Source: SG8-41 sp036397875 (GTDB lineage Bacteria; Pseudomonadota; Gammaproteobacteria; Burkholderiales; SG8-41). From it: 18,082 bases of DNA. A model generated the notes under the pieces. That model was given only the letters and a program-made list of their open reading frames with translations, made no database searches and was not told the origin of the DNA. The position numbers and the translations under genes are program-made. Where the stretch lies: assembly GCA_036397875.1 (NCBI GenBank), contig DASWIC010000173.1:1-18082 (forward strand), given 5' to 3'. This document shows, piece by piece, positions 7,823-14,557 of the stretch (position 1 is its first letter; every line of letters begins with the position of its first letter).

Positions 7823-8638
7823 CTAGAGGCGAAAATGCTCTCCCAGGTAAACCCGTCTTACGCTTTCATTATAAACGATTTCTTCCGGCTTGCCGTAGGC
7901 GAGCACGGATCCGTCGTTGATGATATAGGCGCGGTCGCAAATACCCAGTGTTTCCCTCACGTTGTGGTCCGTGATCAGCACGCCGATGCCGCGCGTCCTG
8001 AGAAACCCGATGATCTTCTGGATGTCCAGCACGGCGATCGGGTCCACCCCGGCAAAGGGCTCGTCGAGCAGGATGAAGCGCGGCTCCGCGGCGAGGGCGC
8101 GCGCAATCTCCACGCGCCGCCGCTCCCCGCCCGACAGGCTCACCGCGGGGCTCGCCCGCAGGTGGCTGACGTTCAGATCGCGCAGGAGGTCATCCAGCTT
8201 GTCGCGGATCACCTCGGGGTCGCCGTGGTGCAGTTCCAGCACTGCCTGCACGTTTTCCGCGACCGTCAGGCGCCGGAAGATCGAAGCCTCCTGCGGCAGG
8301 TAGGACAGACCGAGCCGTGCCCGCCGGTGCATCGGGGCGTGGGTGAGCCGGATGCCGTCGAGAAAGAGTTCCCCGCCATCCATCGGCACCAGGCCGACCA
8401 TCATGTAGAAGCAAGTGGTCTTGCCGGCCCCATTGGGCCCCAGCAGCCCGATGACCTCGCCGCTGCGTACTTCCAGCGAGACGTTCTGAACCACGACACG
8501 CGAGCGATAGCGCTTCCGCAAGCGCTCGGCGCGCAGCTCGTTGGCCGCGCGCGGCGACGCGGCGGCCGTGGGCGCCGCGGGCGCGGCATGGGCCGCGTTG
8601 TCCGCGACCTTATTTTCCGCGGGTCCCGGTTTCTTCAC
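7823..8638 (-). CDS. lptB: LPS export ABC transporter ATP-binding protein LptB
   Basis: LptB is the ATPase that powers LPS extraction from the inner membrane with LptF and LptG (not in this window). ABC motifs are complete: Walker A GPNGAGKT at 67-74, Q-loop Q116 in YLPQEASIF, signature LSGGE at 168-172, Walker B FILLDEP at 188-194, and switch His H225 in TDHNVRE. The 271 residues exceed the usual length of about 240. The extra part is an Ala/Pro-rich, probably disordered N-terminus (about 1-33) before the conserved ELRAERLRKRY. Its coding region overlaps the end of lptA by 29 bases. No in-frame ATG or GTG was seen closer to the domain, so the extension is taken as real but with some doubt. 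A shorter product from a CTG or TTG codon would be the alternative. Confidence 0.96.
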   Translation of the reverse strand: MKKPGPAENKVADNAAHAAPAAPTAAASPRAANELRAERLRKRYRSRVVVQNVSLEVRSGEVIGLLGPNGAGKTTCFYMMVGLVPMDGGELFLDGIRLTHAPMHRRARLGLSYLPQEASIFRRLTVAENVQAVLELHHGDPEVIRDKLDDLLRDLNVSHLRASPAVSLSGGERRRVEIARALAAEPRFILLDEPFAGVDPIAVLDIQKIIGFLRTRGIGVLITDHNVRETLGICDRAYIINDGSVLAYGKPEEIVYNESVRRVYLGEHFRL

Positions 8639-9239
8639 GAGGCGGGGTGAGGGAATCTGCGGGTTTGAGGCTGACCGGCGCGCCCGCCGGCGGCTTGTCC
8701 TTGGACTTGGGCTGGATCACCGCTCGCACCCGACCCTCGGAACCGCTCGCCGCCGCTTCCGTGCCCGCGCCGGTGACCTTGAAGAACTCGGACTTCGCAT
8801 CGTAGGAGATGTAGTTCCCGCGAACCTCGTCCTGGCCGCGCTTCAGCTGCGCGCCATTGAACATCTGCATGGATTCAGCCCGCCCGTCGTATTCGATGCG
8901 CTCGGCCCAGCCCTCGATGTACTCGTCGAATCCCTCCCGCTTCTGCCGGAAGTGGGCGGGGCTGCCCCAGGTGGTGCCATGGCGAAATCCCTCCTGGTCC
9001 TGGCGGACCTGCATGCGGTCGCCGCGGATCTGGAGCGTGCCCTGCGTCAGCACGACGTTGCCTTCGAACAGCGCGATCTGTTTGCTATCGTCGATGGTGA
9101 CCCGGTCGGCTTCCAGGTTGACCGGCTTGTCGCGGTCGGCTCTCTCGGCAGCCGCGGGCGCGGCAAGCGCAGCCACGAAGCAGTACGCGACCACGCGATT
9201 GCGGGCAGCGCGGAAGCGATCCCGGTCAGCGGTCGGCAT
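8610..9239 (-). CDS. lptA: LPS transport periplasmic protein LptA
   Basis: LptA forms the periplasmic beta-jellyroll bridge that carries LPS between LptC and LptD. The sequence shows a signal peptide (hydrophobic VVAYCFVAALAAPAAA) followed by the OstA/LptA core: VNLEADRVTIDDSKQIALFEGNV, then QGTLQIRGDRM and IEYDGRAESMQMFNGAQLKRG. The C-terminal tail is Lys/Pro/Ala-rich and probably flexible. The ATG at 9239 gives 209 residues and a 14-base overlap with lptC. The ATG at 9266 would add nine residues, lengthen the signal-peptide n-region and overlap lptC by 41 bases. An AAGG about 14 bases before that upstream ATG keeps it possible. The gene runs straight into lptB. Confidence 0.94.
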   Translation of the reverse strand: MPTADRDRFRAARNRVVAYCFVAALAAPAAAERADRDKPVNLEADRVTIDDSKQIALFEGNVVLTQGTLQIRGDRMQVRQDQEGFRHGTTWGSPAHFRQKREGFDEYIEGWAERIEYDGRAESMQMFNGAQLKRGQDEVRGNYISYDAKSEFFKVTGAGTEAAASGSEGRVRAVIQPKSKDKPPAGAPVSLKPADSLTPPREETGTRGK

Positions 9240-9822
9240 TCCCGCGCGGTAGCTTGCTCGGTTCATACGTGCCCCGCACCTTGGACAACAGCCGGATCAC
9301 CCGTGTTTCATTGTTCATCTCGAGTCCCACGGCGGTGACCGTGTTGGCTTCGTCAACCAGGGTCACCGAGCGGTCCGTCCGGGCGATATGATGGTCCGGG
9401 ACCACGTGCAGGAAACTGGTGCGCATCACCAGCTCGCTCGCGCTCTCGTTCGCGGCGCGTGTGACGCGGACGTCATCCTGGAAATACACGTGATCGCCCC
9501 TGGCCGACACGACACCCTCGTTCGCGGTAACCGTCACGGTTGCTTTCGACGAGCCGAAGCTCACAAACTTCGGCGCCGTAAGCAGCGTGCTGTCATCGTC
9601 CGGATAATGCACCAGCTTCGCGGCCGACAGGGTGTAGCTGGGGGTCCCGGTGTCTCCCAGGCTCAAGCCCGACAGCTTCTCAACGATATAGTCGGGGTCA
9701 TGGCGGCTCGGACCGACCAGGTCCCGCTCCGGCCCCTGCGCGAAGCGGTCGAGCCAGAAGGTGAGGCCCGCCAGCAGGCCTGCCAGGACGAGCGGCGCCA
9801 GGGTCGTCAGCCGGCTGCGCAT
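9226..9822 (-). CDS. lptC: LPS export inner-membrane protein LptC
   Basis: LptC is a bitopic inner-membrane protein that takes LPS from LptB2FG and hands it to LptA. The 198 residues begin with a single transmembrane segment (LAPLVLAGLLAGLTFWL, about 8-24). The periplasmic beta-jellyroll follows: YIVEKLSGLSLGDTG, SAAKLVHYPDDDSTLLTAP, and a region on DHVYFQDDVRVTR. GAGGAAA stands about 12 bases before the ATG, a distant but usable ribosome binding site. It follows kdsC after 42 bases and overlaps lptA, the usual order in proteobacteria. Confidence 0.93.
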   Translation of the reverse strand: MRSRLTTLAPLVLAGLLAGLTFWLDRFAQGPERDLVGPSRHDPDYIVEKLSGLSLGDTGTPSYTLSAAKLVHYPDDDSTLLTAPKFVSFGSSKATVTVTANEGVVSARGDHVYFQDDVRVTRAANESASELVMRTSFLHVVPDHHIARTDRSVTLVDEANTVTAVGLEMNNETRVIRLLSKVRGTYEPSKLPRGNADR

Positions 9823-9864
9823 GATGGGAAATTTCCTCGGGTCATGGCGTTGCGCCCGTGCCGC

Positions 9865-10392
9865 TCATCGAGTCGGGGACCCCGCGGGCCGCGCAGTGGG
9901 ACATCCCCGCGCGTGCAGGATGATTTCGCAGACCTCGCGGACCGCGCCGCGCCCGCCACGGGCGCGGGTGACATACTGTGCCCGCCGGCGCACCGGCGCC
10001 GGGGCGTCCGGGACCGCAACCGCGAGCCCGCAGCGTTGCATCACTGCCAGGTCGGGGAGATCGTCGCCGACAAAAGCGCACGCCTCGCCGCCGACGCCGC
10101 AGCGCCCCAGGATCTCGTTGAATGCCGCGAGCTTTTCCGCGACGCCCTGGTACAGGAGCTCGATGCCGAGGTTGCGCGACCGCGCTTCGAGCGCGCGCGA
10201 GCCGCGGCCGCTGATGATCGCGGCCGCGACGCCGCTTTCCCTGAGCATCCTGATGCCGTGGCCGTCGTGAACGCTGAACGCCTTCATTTCCTCGCCCGAA
10301 TCCGCGTAATAGAGCCCGCCATCGGTCAACACGCCGTCGACGTCGAAGATGGCAACCCGGATCTTTCTGGCGCGGATGTAAACGTCTTGCAT
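9865..10392 (-). CDS. kdsC: 3-deoxy-D-manno-octulosonate 8-phosphate phosphatase KdsC
   Basis: KdsC hydrolyses Kdo 8-phosphate to Kdo, the third step of Kdo synthesis for LPS inner core. It is a capless HAD phosphatase. The nucleophile and acid/base aspartates are D17 and D19 in FDVDGVLTDG, motif II is IISGRGS at 59-65, K87 is the motif III lysine, and the metal-binding aspartates are in VGDDLPDL (D110, D111). The 175-residue length is normal for the family. The C-terminal HARGCPTARPAGSPTR looks like an unstructured addition. The start at 10392 lies only six bases from a heptad array that occupies the region where a ribosome binding site would be, and no strong Shine-Dalgarno sequence is visible. 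Confidence 0.96.
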   Translation of the reverse strand: MQDVYIRARKIRVAIFDVDGVLTDGGLYYADSGEEMKAFSVHDGHGIRMLRESGVAAAIISGRGSRALEARSRNLGIELLYQGVAEKLAAFNEILGRCGVGGEACAFVGDDLPDLAVMQRCGLAVAVPDAPAPVRRRAQYVTRARGGRGAVREVCEIILHARGCPTARPAGSPTR

Positions 10393-10398
10393 CTACAG

Positions 10399-10426
10399 GT
10401 CCAGGGTTTAAAGTCTAAGGTCTGAG
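10399..10426. repeat. Heptad array D, left arm (kdsD-kdsC junction)
   Basis: Four 7-base units start at 10399, 10406, 10413 and 10420: gtccagg, gtttaaa, gtctaag, gtctgag. The array ends six bases from the kdsC start codon and forms one arm of an inverted pair with 10446-10473. Confidence 0.85.
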
Positions 10427-10445
10427 GTTACCGCGGTAGCGGGGG

Positions 10446-10473
10446 AATGAACGTTAGACATTAGACCTTAAAC
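10446..10473. repeat. Heptad array D, right arm (inverted)
   Basis: Reverse-complemented, this arm reads gtttaag, gtctaat, gtctaac, gttcatt: four units of seven. Aligned from gtttaa, it pairs with the left arm over about 24 bases with a few mismatches. The 19-base spacer (10427-10445) contains the perfect palindrome ACCGCGGT. Confidence 0.85.
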
Positions 10474-10483
10474 TCGAGACGGG

Positions 10484-11488
10484 CTAGATGACTTTGGCGC
10501 GGAACAGATCGTGCATGTTCAGCGCCCCCAGCAGCTTCTGGTCGTCGTCTACCACGATCAACTGGTTGATCTTGAAGCGCTCCATGATCTCGACGGCCTC
10601 GGCGGCAAGCTTGCCGGGGCCGATGGTACGAGGCCCCCGCGACATGACGTCCGCGATGGCGGTGCGGCGCAGGTCCACGCCCTTTTCCAGACTGCGGCGC
10701 AGGTCGCCGTCGGTGAAGATACCGGTGACCCGGCCGTGCGCGTCGAGCACGGTCGTCATGCCCATCCGCCCGCGCGAGACTTCGCGCATGGCCTCGAGGG
10801 CGGTCGCCGTTTGAGCGACGCGCGGCGCGTTCTCACCGGTGCGCATCACGTCGCGAACGTGGGTGAGGAGTCTCCGCCCCAGCGCGCCGCCGGGGTGGGC
10901 GGCCGCGAACTCGTCCTGAGTGAAACCTTTGGCCTGCATCAGGGCCAGCGCCAGCGCATCTCCCAGGGCGAGGGCTGCGGTCGTGCTGGCCGTGGGTGCC
11001 AGGTTGAGCGGGCAGGCTTCCTTTTCCGCGCCCGCGTACAGGTGAACGTCGGCCTCGCGGGCCAGCGCTGACTGGGGGTTGCCGGTCATCGCAATGAGTT
11101 TCGCGCCCTGGCGCTTGAGCAGCGGGACGATCGCCAGCAGCTCATCGCTCTCGCCTGAATTCGACAGTGCGATGAATACATCATCGCGCGCGATCATGCC
11201 GAGGTCGCCATGGCTCGCTTCCGCGGAGTGGACAAAAAACGCGGGCGTCCCGGTGCTGGCCAGGGTAGATGCGATCTTGCGGGCGATGTGCCCTGACTTG
11301 CCGATTCCGCTCACGACCACGCGGCCGCGGCAGTTGAGGACCGTCTCCACCGCCTGCACGAAGCTGCGGTCCAGCCGATCGATCAGATCGGAGACGGCCT
11401 TGGCTTCGATCTCCAGCACTTCCCGCGCCATGGCGAGCGCTGCGTCTTCGCTGGAAGCGCGGCTGGCGCTGCTGCGTGCCGTCTTCAT
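10484..11488 (-). CDS. kdsD: D-arabinose 5-phosphate isomerase KdsD (KpsF/GutQ family)
   Basis: KdsD interconverts ribulose 5-phosphate and arabinose 5-phosphate, the first step towards Kdo. The SIS domain (about 40-175) carries SGIGKSGHIARKIAST, HSAEASHGDLGM and SNSGESDEL. The conserved HPGGALGRRLL contains H198, matching the active-site His of the family. Two CBS domains follow (about 213-270 and 278-334), including GRVTGIFTDGDLRR and NQLIVVDDDQKLLG. The length of 334 residues matches E. coli KdsD (328). It is the first gene of the LPS/rpoN cluster. The ATG at 11488 fits the family length but has no Shine-Dalgarno sequence and lies only a few bases downstream of a strong -10 box. An internal ATG at 11431 is the alternative start. 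Confidence 0.95.
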   Translation of the reverse strand: MKTARSSASRASSEDAALAMAREVLEIEAKAVSDLIDRLDRSFVQAVETVLNCRGRVVVSGIGKSGHIARKIASTLASTGTPAFFVHSAEASHGDLGMIARDDVFIALSNSGESDELLAIVPLLKRQGAKLIAMTGNPQSALAREADVHLYAGAEKEACPLNLAPTASTTAALALGDALALALMQAKGFTQDEFAAAHPGGALGRRLLTHVRDVMRTGENAPRVAQTATALEAMREVSRGRMGMTTVLDAHGRVTGIFTDGDLRRSLEKGVDLRRTAIADVMSRGPRTIGPGKLAAEAVEIMERFKINQLIVVDDDQKLLGALNMHDLFRAKVI

Positions 11489-11497
11489 GGCGGAGAA

Positions 11498-11506
11498 AGT
11501 ATAGCA
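11498..11506 (-). promoter_or_regulatory. Extended -10 promoter for the kdsD cluster
   Basis: On the minus strand the sequence is TGCTATACT, an extended -10 element (TG-N-TATACT) five of six bases identical to consensus. No good -35 is present, as is usual for extended -10 promoters. The predicted start of transcription near 11491 is only about three bases before the kdsD ATG at 11488, so the transcript would be essentially leaderless unless translation starts at 11431. Confidence 0.6.
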
Positions 11507-11536
11507 GAATCAATCTCATTTCCTGCCGCCCGCGCC

Positions 11537-11564
11537 TTGCAATTCGGACGCGATGAGGCATTAT
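11537..11564 (+). promoter_or_regulatory. Possible sigma-70 promoter of the KefB-like antiporter gene
   Basis: TTGCAA (11537-11542) and CATTAT (11559-11564) are separated by 16 bases, each matching consensus at four of six positions. Transcription would start near 11571, just before the ATG at 11575. This is a weak prediction. Confidence 0.3.
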
Positions 11565-11574
11565 TCATCGCAGC

Positions 11575-13545
11575 ATGCATTCGCTGTTGCAGTCCGTTTT
11601 GATTCTCCTTGCCACCGCGGTGCTCGTGGTCGTGGTGTTCCGCTCGCTCAAGCTCCCGCCGCTGCTTGGCTACCTGATCGTGGGCGTGGGGATCGGGCCG
11701 CACGCGCTGGCGTGGATTCCCGATACCGAGGCGGTGCACCAGCTCGCCGAGATCGGCGTGGTTTTCCTGATGTTCAGTATCGGGCTGGAGTTCAGCCTGC
11801 CCAGGCTCTTCACCATGCGCCGGATTGTATTCGGACTGGGCGCCGTGCAGGTGGGGCTCACCCTGTTGATCGTGTGGTCGGTCGCCGCCGCGCTCGGTGT
11901 CGAGTGGCGGGCGGGCCTGATACTGGGCGGAGTGCTGGCGATGTCCTCCACCGCGATCCTCGCCAAGCTGCTCGCGGAGCGTGTCGAGCTCCATTCATCG
12001 CATGGCCGGAGAATCATCGGCATCCTGCTCGCCCAGGACCTCGCGGTGGTGCCGCTGCTGATCCTCGCGCCGGCGCTCGCGGCCGGCACCGGGACGCTCG
12101 CCCTCAGTCTCGGTCTTGCGCTCGCCAAGGCGGTGGCGATTCTGGCCGTATTGCTCTACCTTGGCCAGCGGTTGATGCGCGGCTGGTTTCACCTCGTCGC
12201 GCGCCAGAAATCCGCCGAGCTCTTCGTGCTCAACGTGCTCCTGATCACGCTGGGACTCGCCTACGTCACCGAGCTGGCGGGACTATCCCTCGCACTCGGC
12301 GCGTTCCTCGCCGGGGCGCTCATCTCCGAGACCGAGTACCGTTACCAGGTGGAGGTGGACATCCGGCCGTTTCGCGACGTCCTGCTGGGGCTGTTCTTCG
12401 TCACCATCGGCATGATGCTCGACCCGCAGGTCGTGCTCGGGCAGGCGCATTGGGTGCTGCTGCTGCTCGCCGCGCTGCTCGCGGTCAAGGCGTCAATCAT
12501 CTTCGGCCTGAGCCTGGCGTTCGGGACCGAAGCCCCGGTCGCGCTGCGCGCCGGGCTTGCGCTCGCGGCGTGCGGCGAGTTCGGCCTGGTGCTGCTCGCC
12601 CAGGCCAATGGTCTCGGGCTGATGGCCGAGAGCATCCTGCAGCCGGTGCTCGCGACGATGCTGCTGTCCATGATGGCGACGCCGTTCATCGTCGAGCACA
12701 GCGAGCACCTCGCGCGCGGCTGGACCCGGTCCGACTGGATGCACCGGGCGATGCAACTGCACAACATCGCGGTGCAGTCCATGGCCGCCGATCAGCATGT
12801 GGTCGTCTGCGGCTATGGGCGCAGCGGGCAGAACCTGGCGCGGCTGCTCGAGCAGGAATCGATTCCGTTCATCGCGCTGGATGTCGACCCGCAGCGCATC
12901 CGCGAGGCGACGGCGGCGGGAGAGAGCGTGGTATTCGGGGATGCCGCGCGCCGCGAGGTGCTGATCGCGGCGGGCCTGCTGCGGGCGAAAGCGCTCGCGA
13001 TCACCTACTCGGATACGGCGTCCGCCCTGCGCATACTCGGCCACGTTCAGGAGCTGCGGCCGGGGCTGCCGGTGGTAGTGCGCACGCTCGACGACTCCGA
13101 CATCGACCGTCTCAAGGAAGCCGGGGCGGCGGAGGTCGTGGCCGAGGTCATGGAGGGCAGCCTGATACTCGCCTCGACCGCCCTCATGCTGCTCGGGGTG
13201 CCGCTCAACCGCGTGCTCGCGCGCATACGCGAGACGCGGGAGCAGCGCTACAGCCTGTTCCGCGGGTTTTTCCGCGGGATCACCGACGAGGCGAACGCCG
13301 CGAACGAGGCGCGGCAGCCGCGGCTGCACTCCGTGACGATCGCGCCGGGAGCGGCGGCGGTGGGCAGGACGCTCGGCGAAATCGGACTGGGCGCTCTCCG
13401 CGTCGAGGTCAACGCGGTGCGCCGCCGCAATATCCGCGGGGTGGCGCCCGAGCCGGACACCCGCATCGAGGCCGGCGATGTGCTGGTGCTGCTCGGCGCG
13501 GAGGCGGATCTCGCGGCGGCCGAGATCAGGTTGTTGCAGGGCTGA
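11575..13545 (+). CDS. KefB/YbaL-type monovalent cation:proton antiporter (CPA2)
   Basis: The 656-residue inner-membrane protein has three parts. Residues 1 to about 390 form the CPA2 exchanger domain of roughly 12 hydrophobic segments, opening with LKLPPLLGYLIVGVGIGPHAL and containing LEFSLPRLF, LAQDLAVVPLL and SLALGAFLAGALISETEY. Residues from about 405 form an RCK-N (TrkA-N) domain with the Rossmann motif VVCGYGRSGQNLARLLE. Residues from about 585 form an RCK-C (TrkA-C) domain. The family exports potassium or sodium in exchange for protons under ligand control. The substrate cannot be told from sequence, so no symbol is given. It is transcribed away from kdsD. In E. coli the gene beyond kdsD is yrbG, a different kind of exchanger, so the position is occupied by an ion antiporter but not an orthologue. 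The gene ends 14 bases before a terminator. Confidence 0.9.
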   Translation: MHSLLQSVLILLATAVLVVVVFRSLKLPPLLGYLIVGVGIGPHALAWIPDTEAVHQLAEIGVVFLMFSIGLEFSLPRLFTMRRIVFGLGAVQVGLTLLIVWSVAAALGVEWRAGLILGGVLAMSSTAILAKLLAERVELHSSHGRRIIGILLAQDLAVVPLLILAPALAAGTGTLALSLGLALAKAVAILAVLLYLGQRLMRGWFHLVARQKSAELFVLNVLLITLGLAYVTELAGLSLALGAFLAGALISETEYRYQVEVDIRPFRDVLLGLFFVTIGMMLDPQVVLGQAHWVLLLLAALLAVKASIIFGLSLAFGTEAPVALRAGLALAACGEFGLVLLAQANGLGLMAESILQPVLATMLLSMMATPFIVEHSEHLARGWTRSDWMHRAMQLHNIAVQSMAADQHVVVCGYGRSGQNLARLLEQESIPFIALDVDPQRIREATAAGESVVFGDAARREVLIAAGLLRAKALAITYSDTASALRILGHVQELRPGLPVVVRTLDDSDIDRLKEAGAAEVVAEVMEGSLILASTALMLLGVPLNRVLARIRETREQRYSLFRGFFRGITDEANAANEARQPRLHSVTIAPGAAAVGRTLGEIGLGALRVEVNAVRRRNIRGVAPEPDTRIEAGDVLVLLGAEADLAAAEIRLLQG

Positions 13546-13559
13546 CCCAGGAAACGAAA

Positions 13560-13583
13560 AGGCCCGCAGTCGGTTGCGGGCCT
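13560..13583. terminator. Bidirectional Rho-independent terminator
   Basis: A perfect nine-base stem, AGGCCCGCA paired with TGCGGGCCT, encloses the six-base loop GTCGGT. On the minus strand it is followed by TTTTCGTTT, a good T-tract for the pilin gene. On the plus strand it is followed by a weaker CTTGATTT for the antiporter gene. It lies between the two convergent genes. Confidence 0.88.
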
Positions 13584-13608
13584 CTTGATTTGAAACTTGT
13601 ATCCGCTT

Positions 13609-14307
13609 CTAGAGCAGGCTCGCCGCGCCGCAGTTGGAGACCGTGGGGGCGGTCCAGGTCGTGCCGACGTAGCACTGGCCGGCAGCGCCACCCGTCGGCG
13701 CGGTGCCGCCCGCGCCGCCGTTGTAGGGGGAGAACTGGAACACGCCTCCCACCGGATTGCCGTCGTCGATCTTGCGGTCAATTTCGGATAGGATTTCGGA
13801 CGGAATCTGGTTGCCGGTCTTGATATTGTGGCGCAACGCTACCGCTGGCGGGCCGGCGCCGAGGCCATAGGTGTTATCGTAGATCAGCTGGATGTAACGG
13901 ACGTAGGGATTGGCCGGCACGGTAGCGGGAGTCTCGGGAAGCGCCGCGTAGGTATAGCTGCCGTTGATGAAGCCCGCATGCGAGAGGTGATCCCACACCG
14001 CGACGTGCTCGTCGATCGTGCCGCCGCCCAGAGCGCTTTCGATCTGGCCGTTGCCGTTGCCGTTGGCGCCCACCGCCACGTTGGCAATGTTGGTCGAGGC
14101 GAGGCTGTAGTCGCCGGGCAGGGAGCGGAAGCGGTCGAGGAAGCCGAAGTAGGCGGCCTTGATCCCGTCCTGCTGGGAAATCAGATTGCGCACGCGGGCG
14201 CTGGTGATCAGTTCCTGGCCCTTCAGCACGCCGCCCAGCAGCAGGCCAATGATCACGAGCACGATCGCGATCTCGATCAGAGTGAAACCGGTCTGTCTAC
14301 GCCTCAT
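13609..14307 (-). CDS. Orphan type IV pilin-like / pseudopilin protein
   Basis: The protein of 232 residues starts with a class III signal: basic leader MRRRQTG, predicted prepilin peptidase cleavage between G7 and F8, then FTLIEIAIVLVIIGLLLGG with the conserved Glu at mature position 5. The soluble part contains the YFGFLDRFRSLPGDYS motif seen in a family of type IV pilin-like proteins. It also has a Gly/Asn-rich stretch and a C-terminal pair of cysteines about 14 residues apart that could form the usual pilin disulfide loop. The start at 14307 is set by GGAGAA five bases upstream and by the sigma-54 promoter at 14345-14360, which lies between this ATG and the earlier in-frame ATG at 14349. 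No assembly ATPase, platform protein or prepilin peptidase gene is nearby, so it is an orphan whose machine must be elsewhere. Whether it is a major pilin, minor pilin or secretion pseudopilin is not decidable here. Confidence 0.88.
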   Translation of the reverse strand: MRRRQTGFTLIEIAIVLVIIGLLLGGVLKGQELITSARVRNLISQQDGIKAAYFGFLDRFRSLPGDYSLASTNIANVAVGANGNGNGQIESALGGGTIDEHVAVWDHLSHAGFINGSYTYAALPETPATVPANPYVRYIQLIYDNTYGLGAGPPAVALRHNIKTGNQIPSEILSEIDRKIDDGNPVGGVFQFSPYNGGAGGTAPTGGAAGQCYVGTTWTAPTVSNCGAASLL

Positions 14308-14312
14308 GGCTA

Positions 14313-14318
14313 TTCTCC
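14313..14318 (-). promoter_or_regulatory. Ribosome binding site of the pilin-like gene
   Basis: GGAGAA on the minus strand stands five bases before the ATG at 14307. This is the strongest argument for that start against the upstream ATG at 14349. Confidence 0.8.
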
Positions 14319-14344
14319 AATTGCCCCCGAGTAGCGGCAGGTAA

Positions 14345-14360
14345 CGCAAATCTCATGCCA
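14345..14360 (-). promoter_or_regulatory. Sigma-54 (-24/-12) promoter of the pilin-like gene
   Basis: On the minus strand the sequence is TGGCATGAGATTTGCG. It has the invariant GG and GC separated by exactly ten bases and matches the consensus TGGCACG-N4-TTGC at all but one defined position. Transcription would start near 14335, leaving a leader of about 28 bases that includes the ribosome binding site. PilA-type genes are often under RpoN and an activator such as PilR. Confidence 0.82.
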
Positions 14361-14410
14361 ACTAATCCACGAATACAACGGACGTTTTGCCGGCTTTTGC
14401 GCTCCGGCGT

Positions 14411-14420
14411 GAAATATAGC
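14411..14420 (-). promoter_or_regulatory. Possible second, sigma-70-like promoter of the pilin-like gene
   Basis: On the minus strand TGCTATATT forms an extended -10 element about 104 bases upstream of the pilin ATG, beyond the sigma-54 site. No clear -35 is present. The surrounding 14340-14545 is visibly AT-richer than the rest of the window. Confidence 0.3.
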
Positions 14421-14557
14421 ACAGTCAATGAGCTTAATGTCGCAAGTCCCTGTAATAGCATAATTTTCGACAAGTATGACCCACCGCCAATCACGCAAGC
14501 TTGTAACGTTTAATATTTGAAAAATAAGGAGAATCTCGGAGCATATGGGCCCACGTG

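Noticed and set aside
11511..11534. A sigma-54 site upstream of kdsD (CGGCAGG with a later TTGA)
   Set aside because: The spacing between the two half-sites is too long for a -24/-12 promoter and the GC of the -12 element is missing.
11553..13823. A 756-codon plus-strand frame overlapping the antiporter gene
   Set aside because: Its translation is an Arg/Ala/Gly-rich low-complexity product of high-GC DNA. The other frame encodes a full CPA2 antiporter with RCK domains.
14047..14064. Hexanucleotide repeat (GCCGTT)x3 inside the pilin-like gene as a phase-variable tract
   Set aside because: A 6-base unit keeps the frame when copies are gained or lost and encodes only Asn-Gly repeats. Three copies are too few to suggest slippage.
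14308..14349. Upstream ATG (14349) as the start of the pilin-like gene
   Set aside because: It lies within the sigma-54 promoter, upstream of the predicted transcription start, and would place 14 extra residues before the basic prepilin leader.
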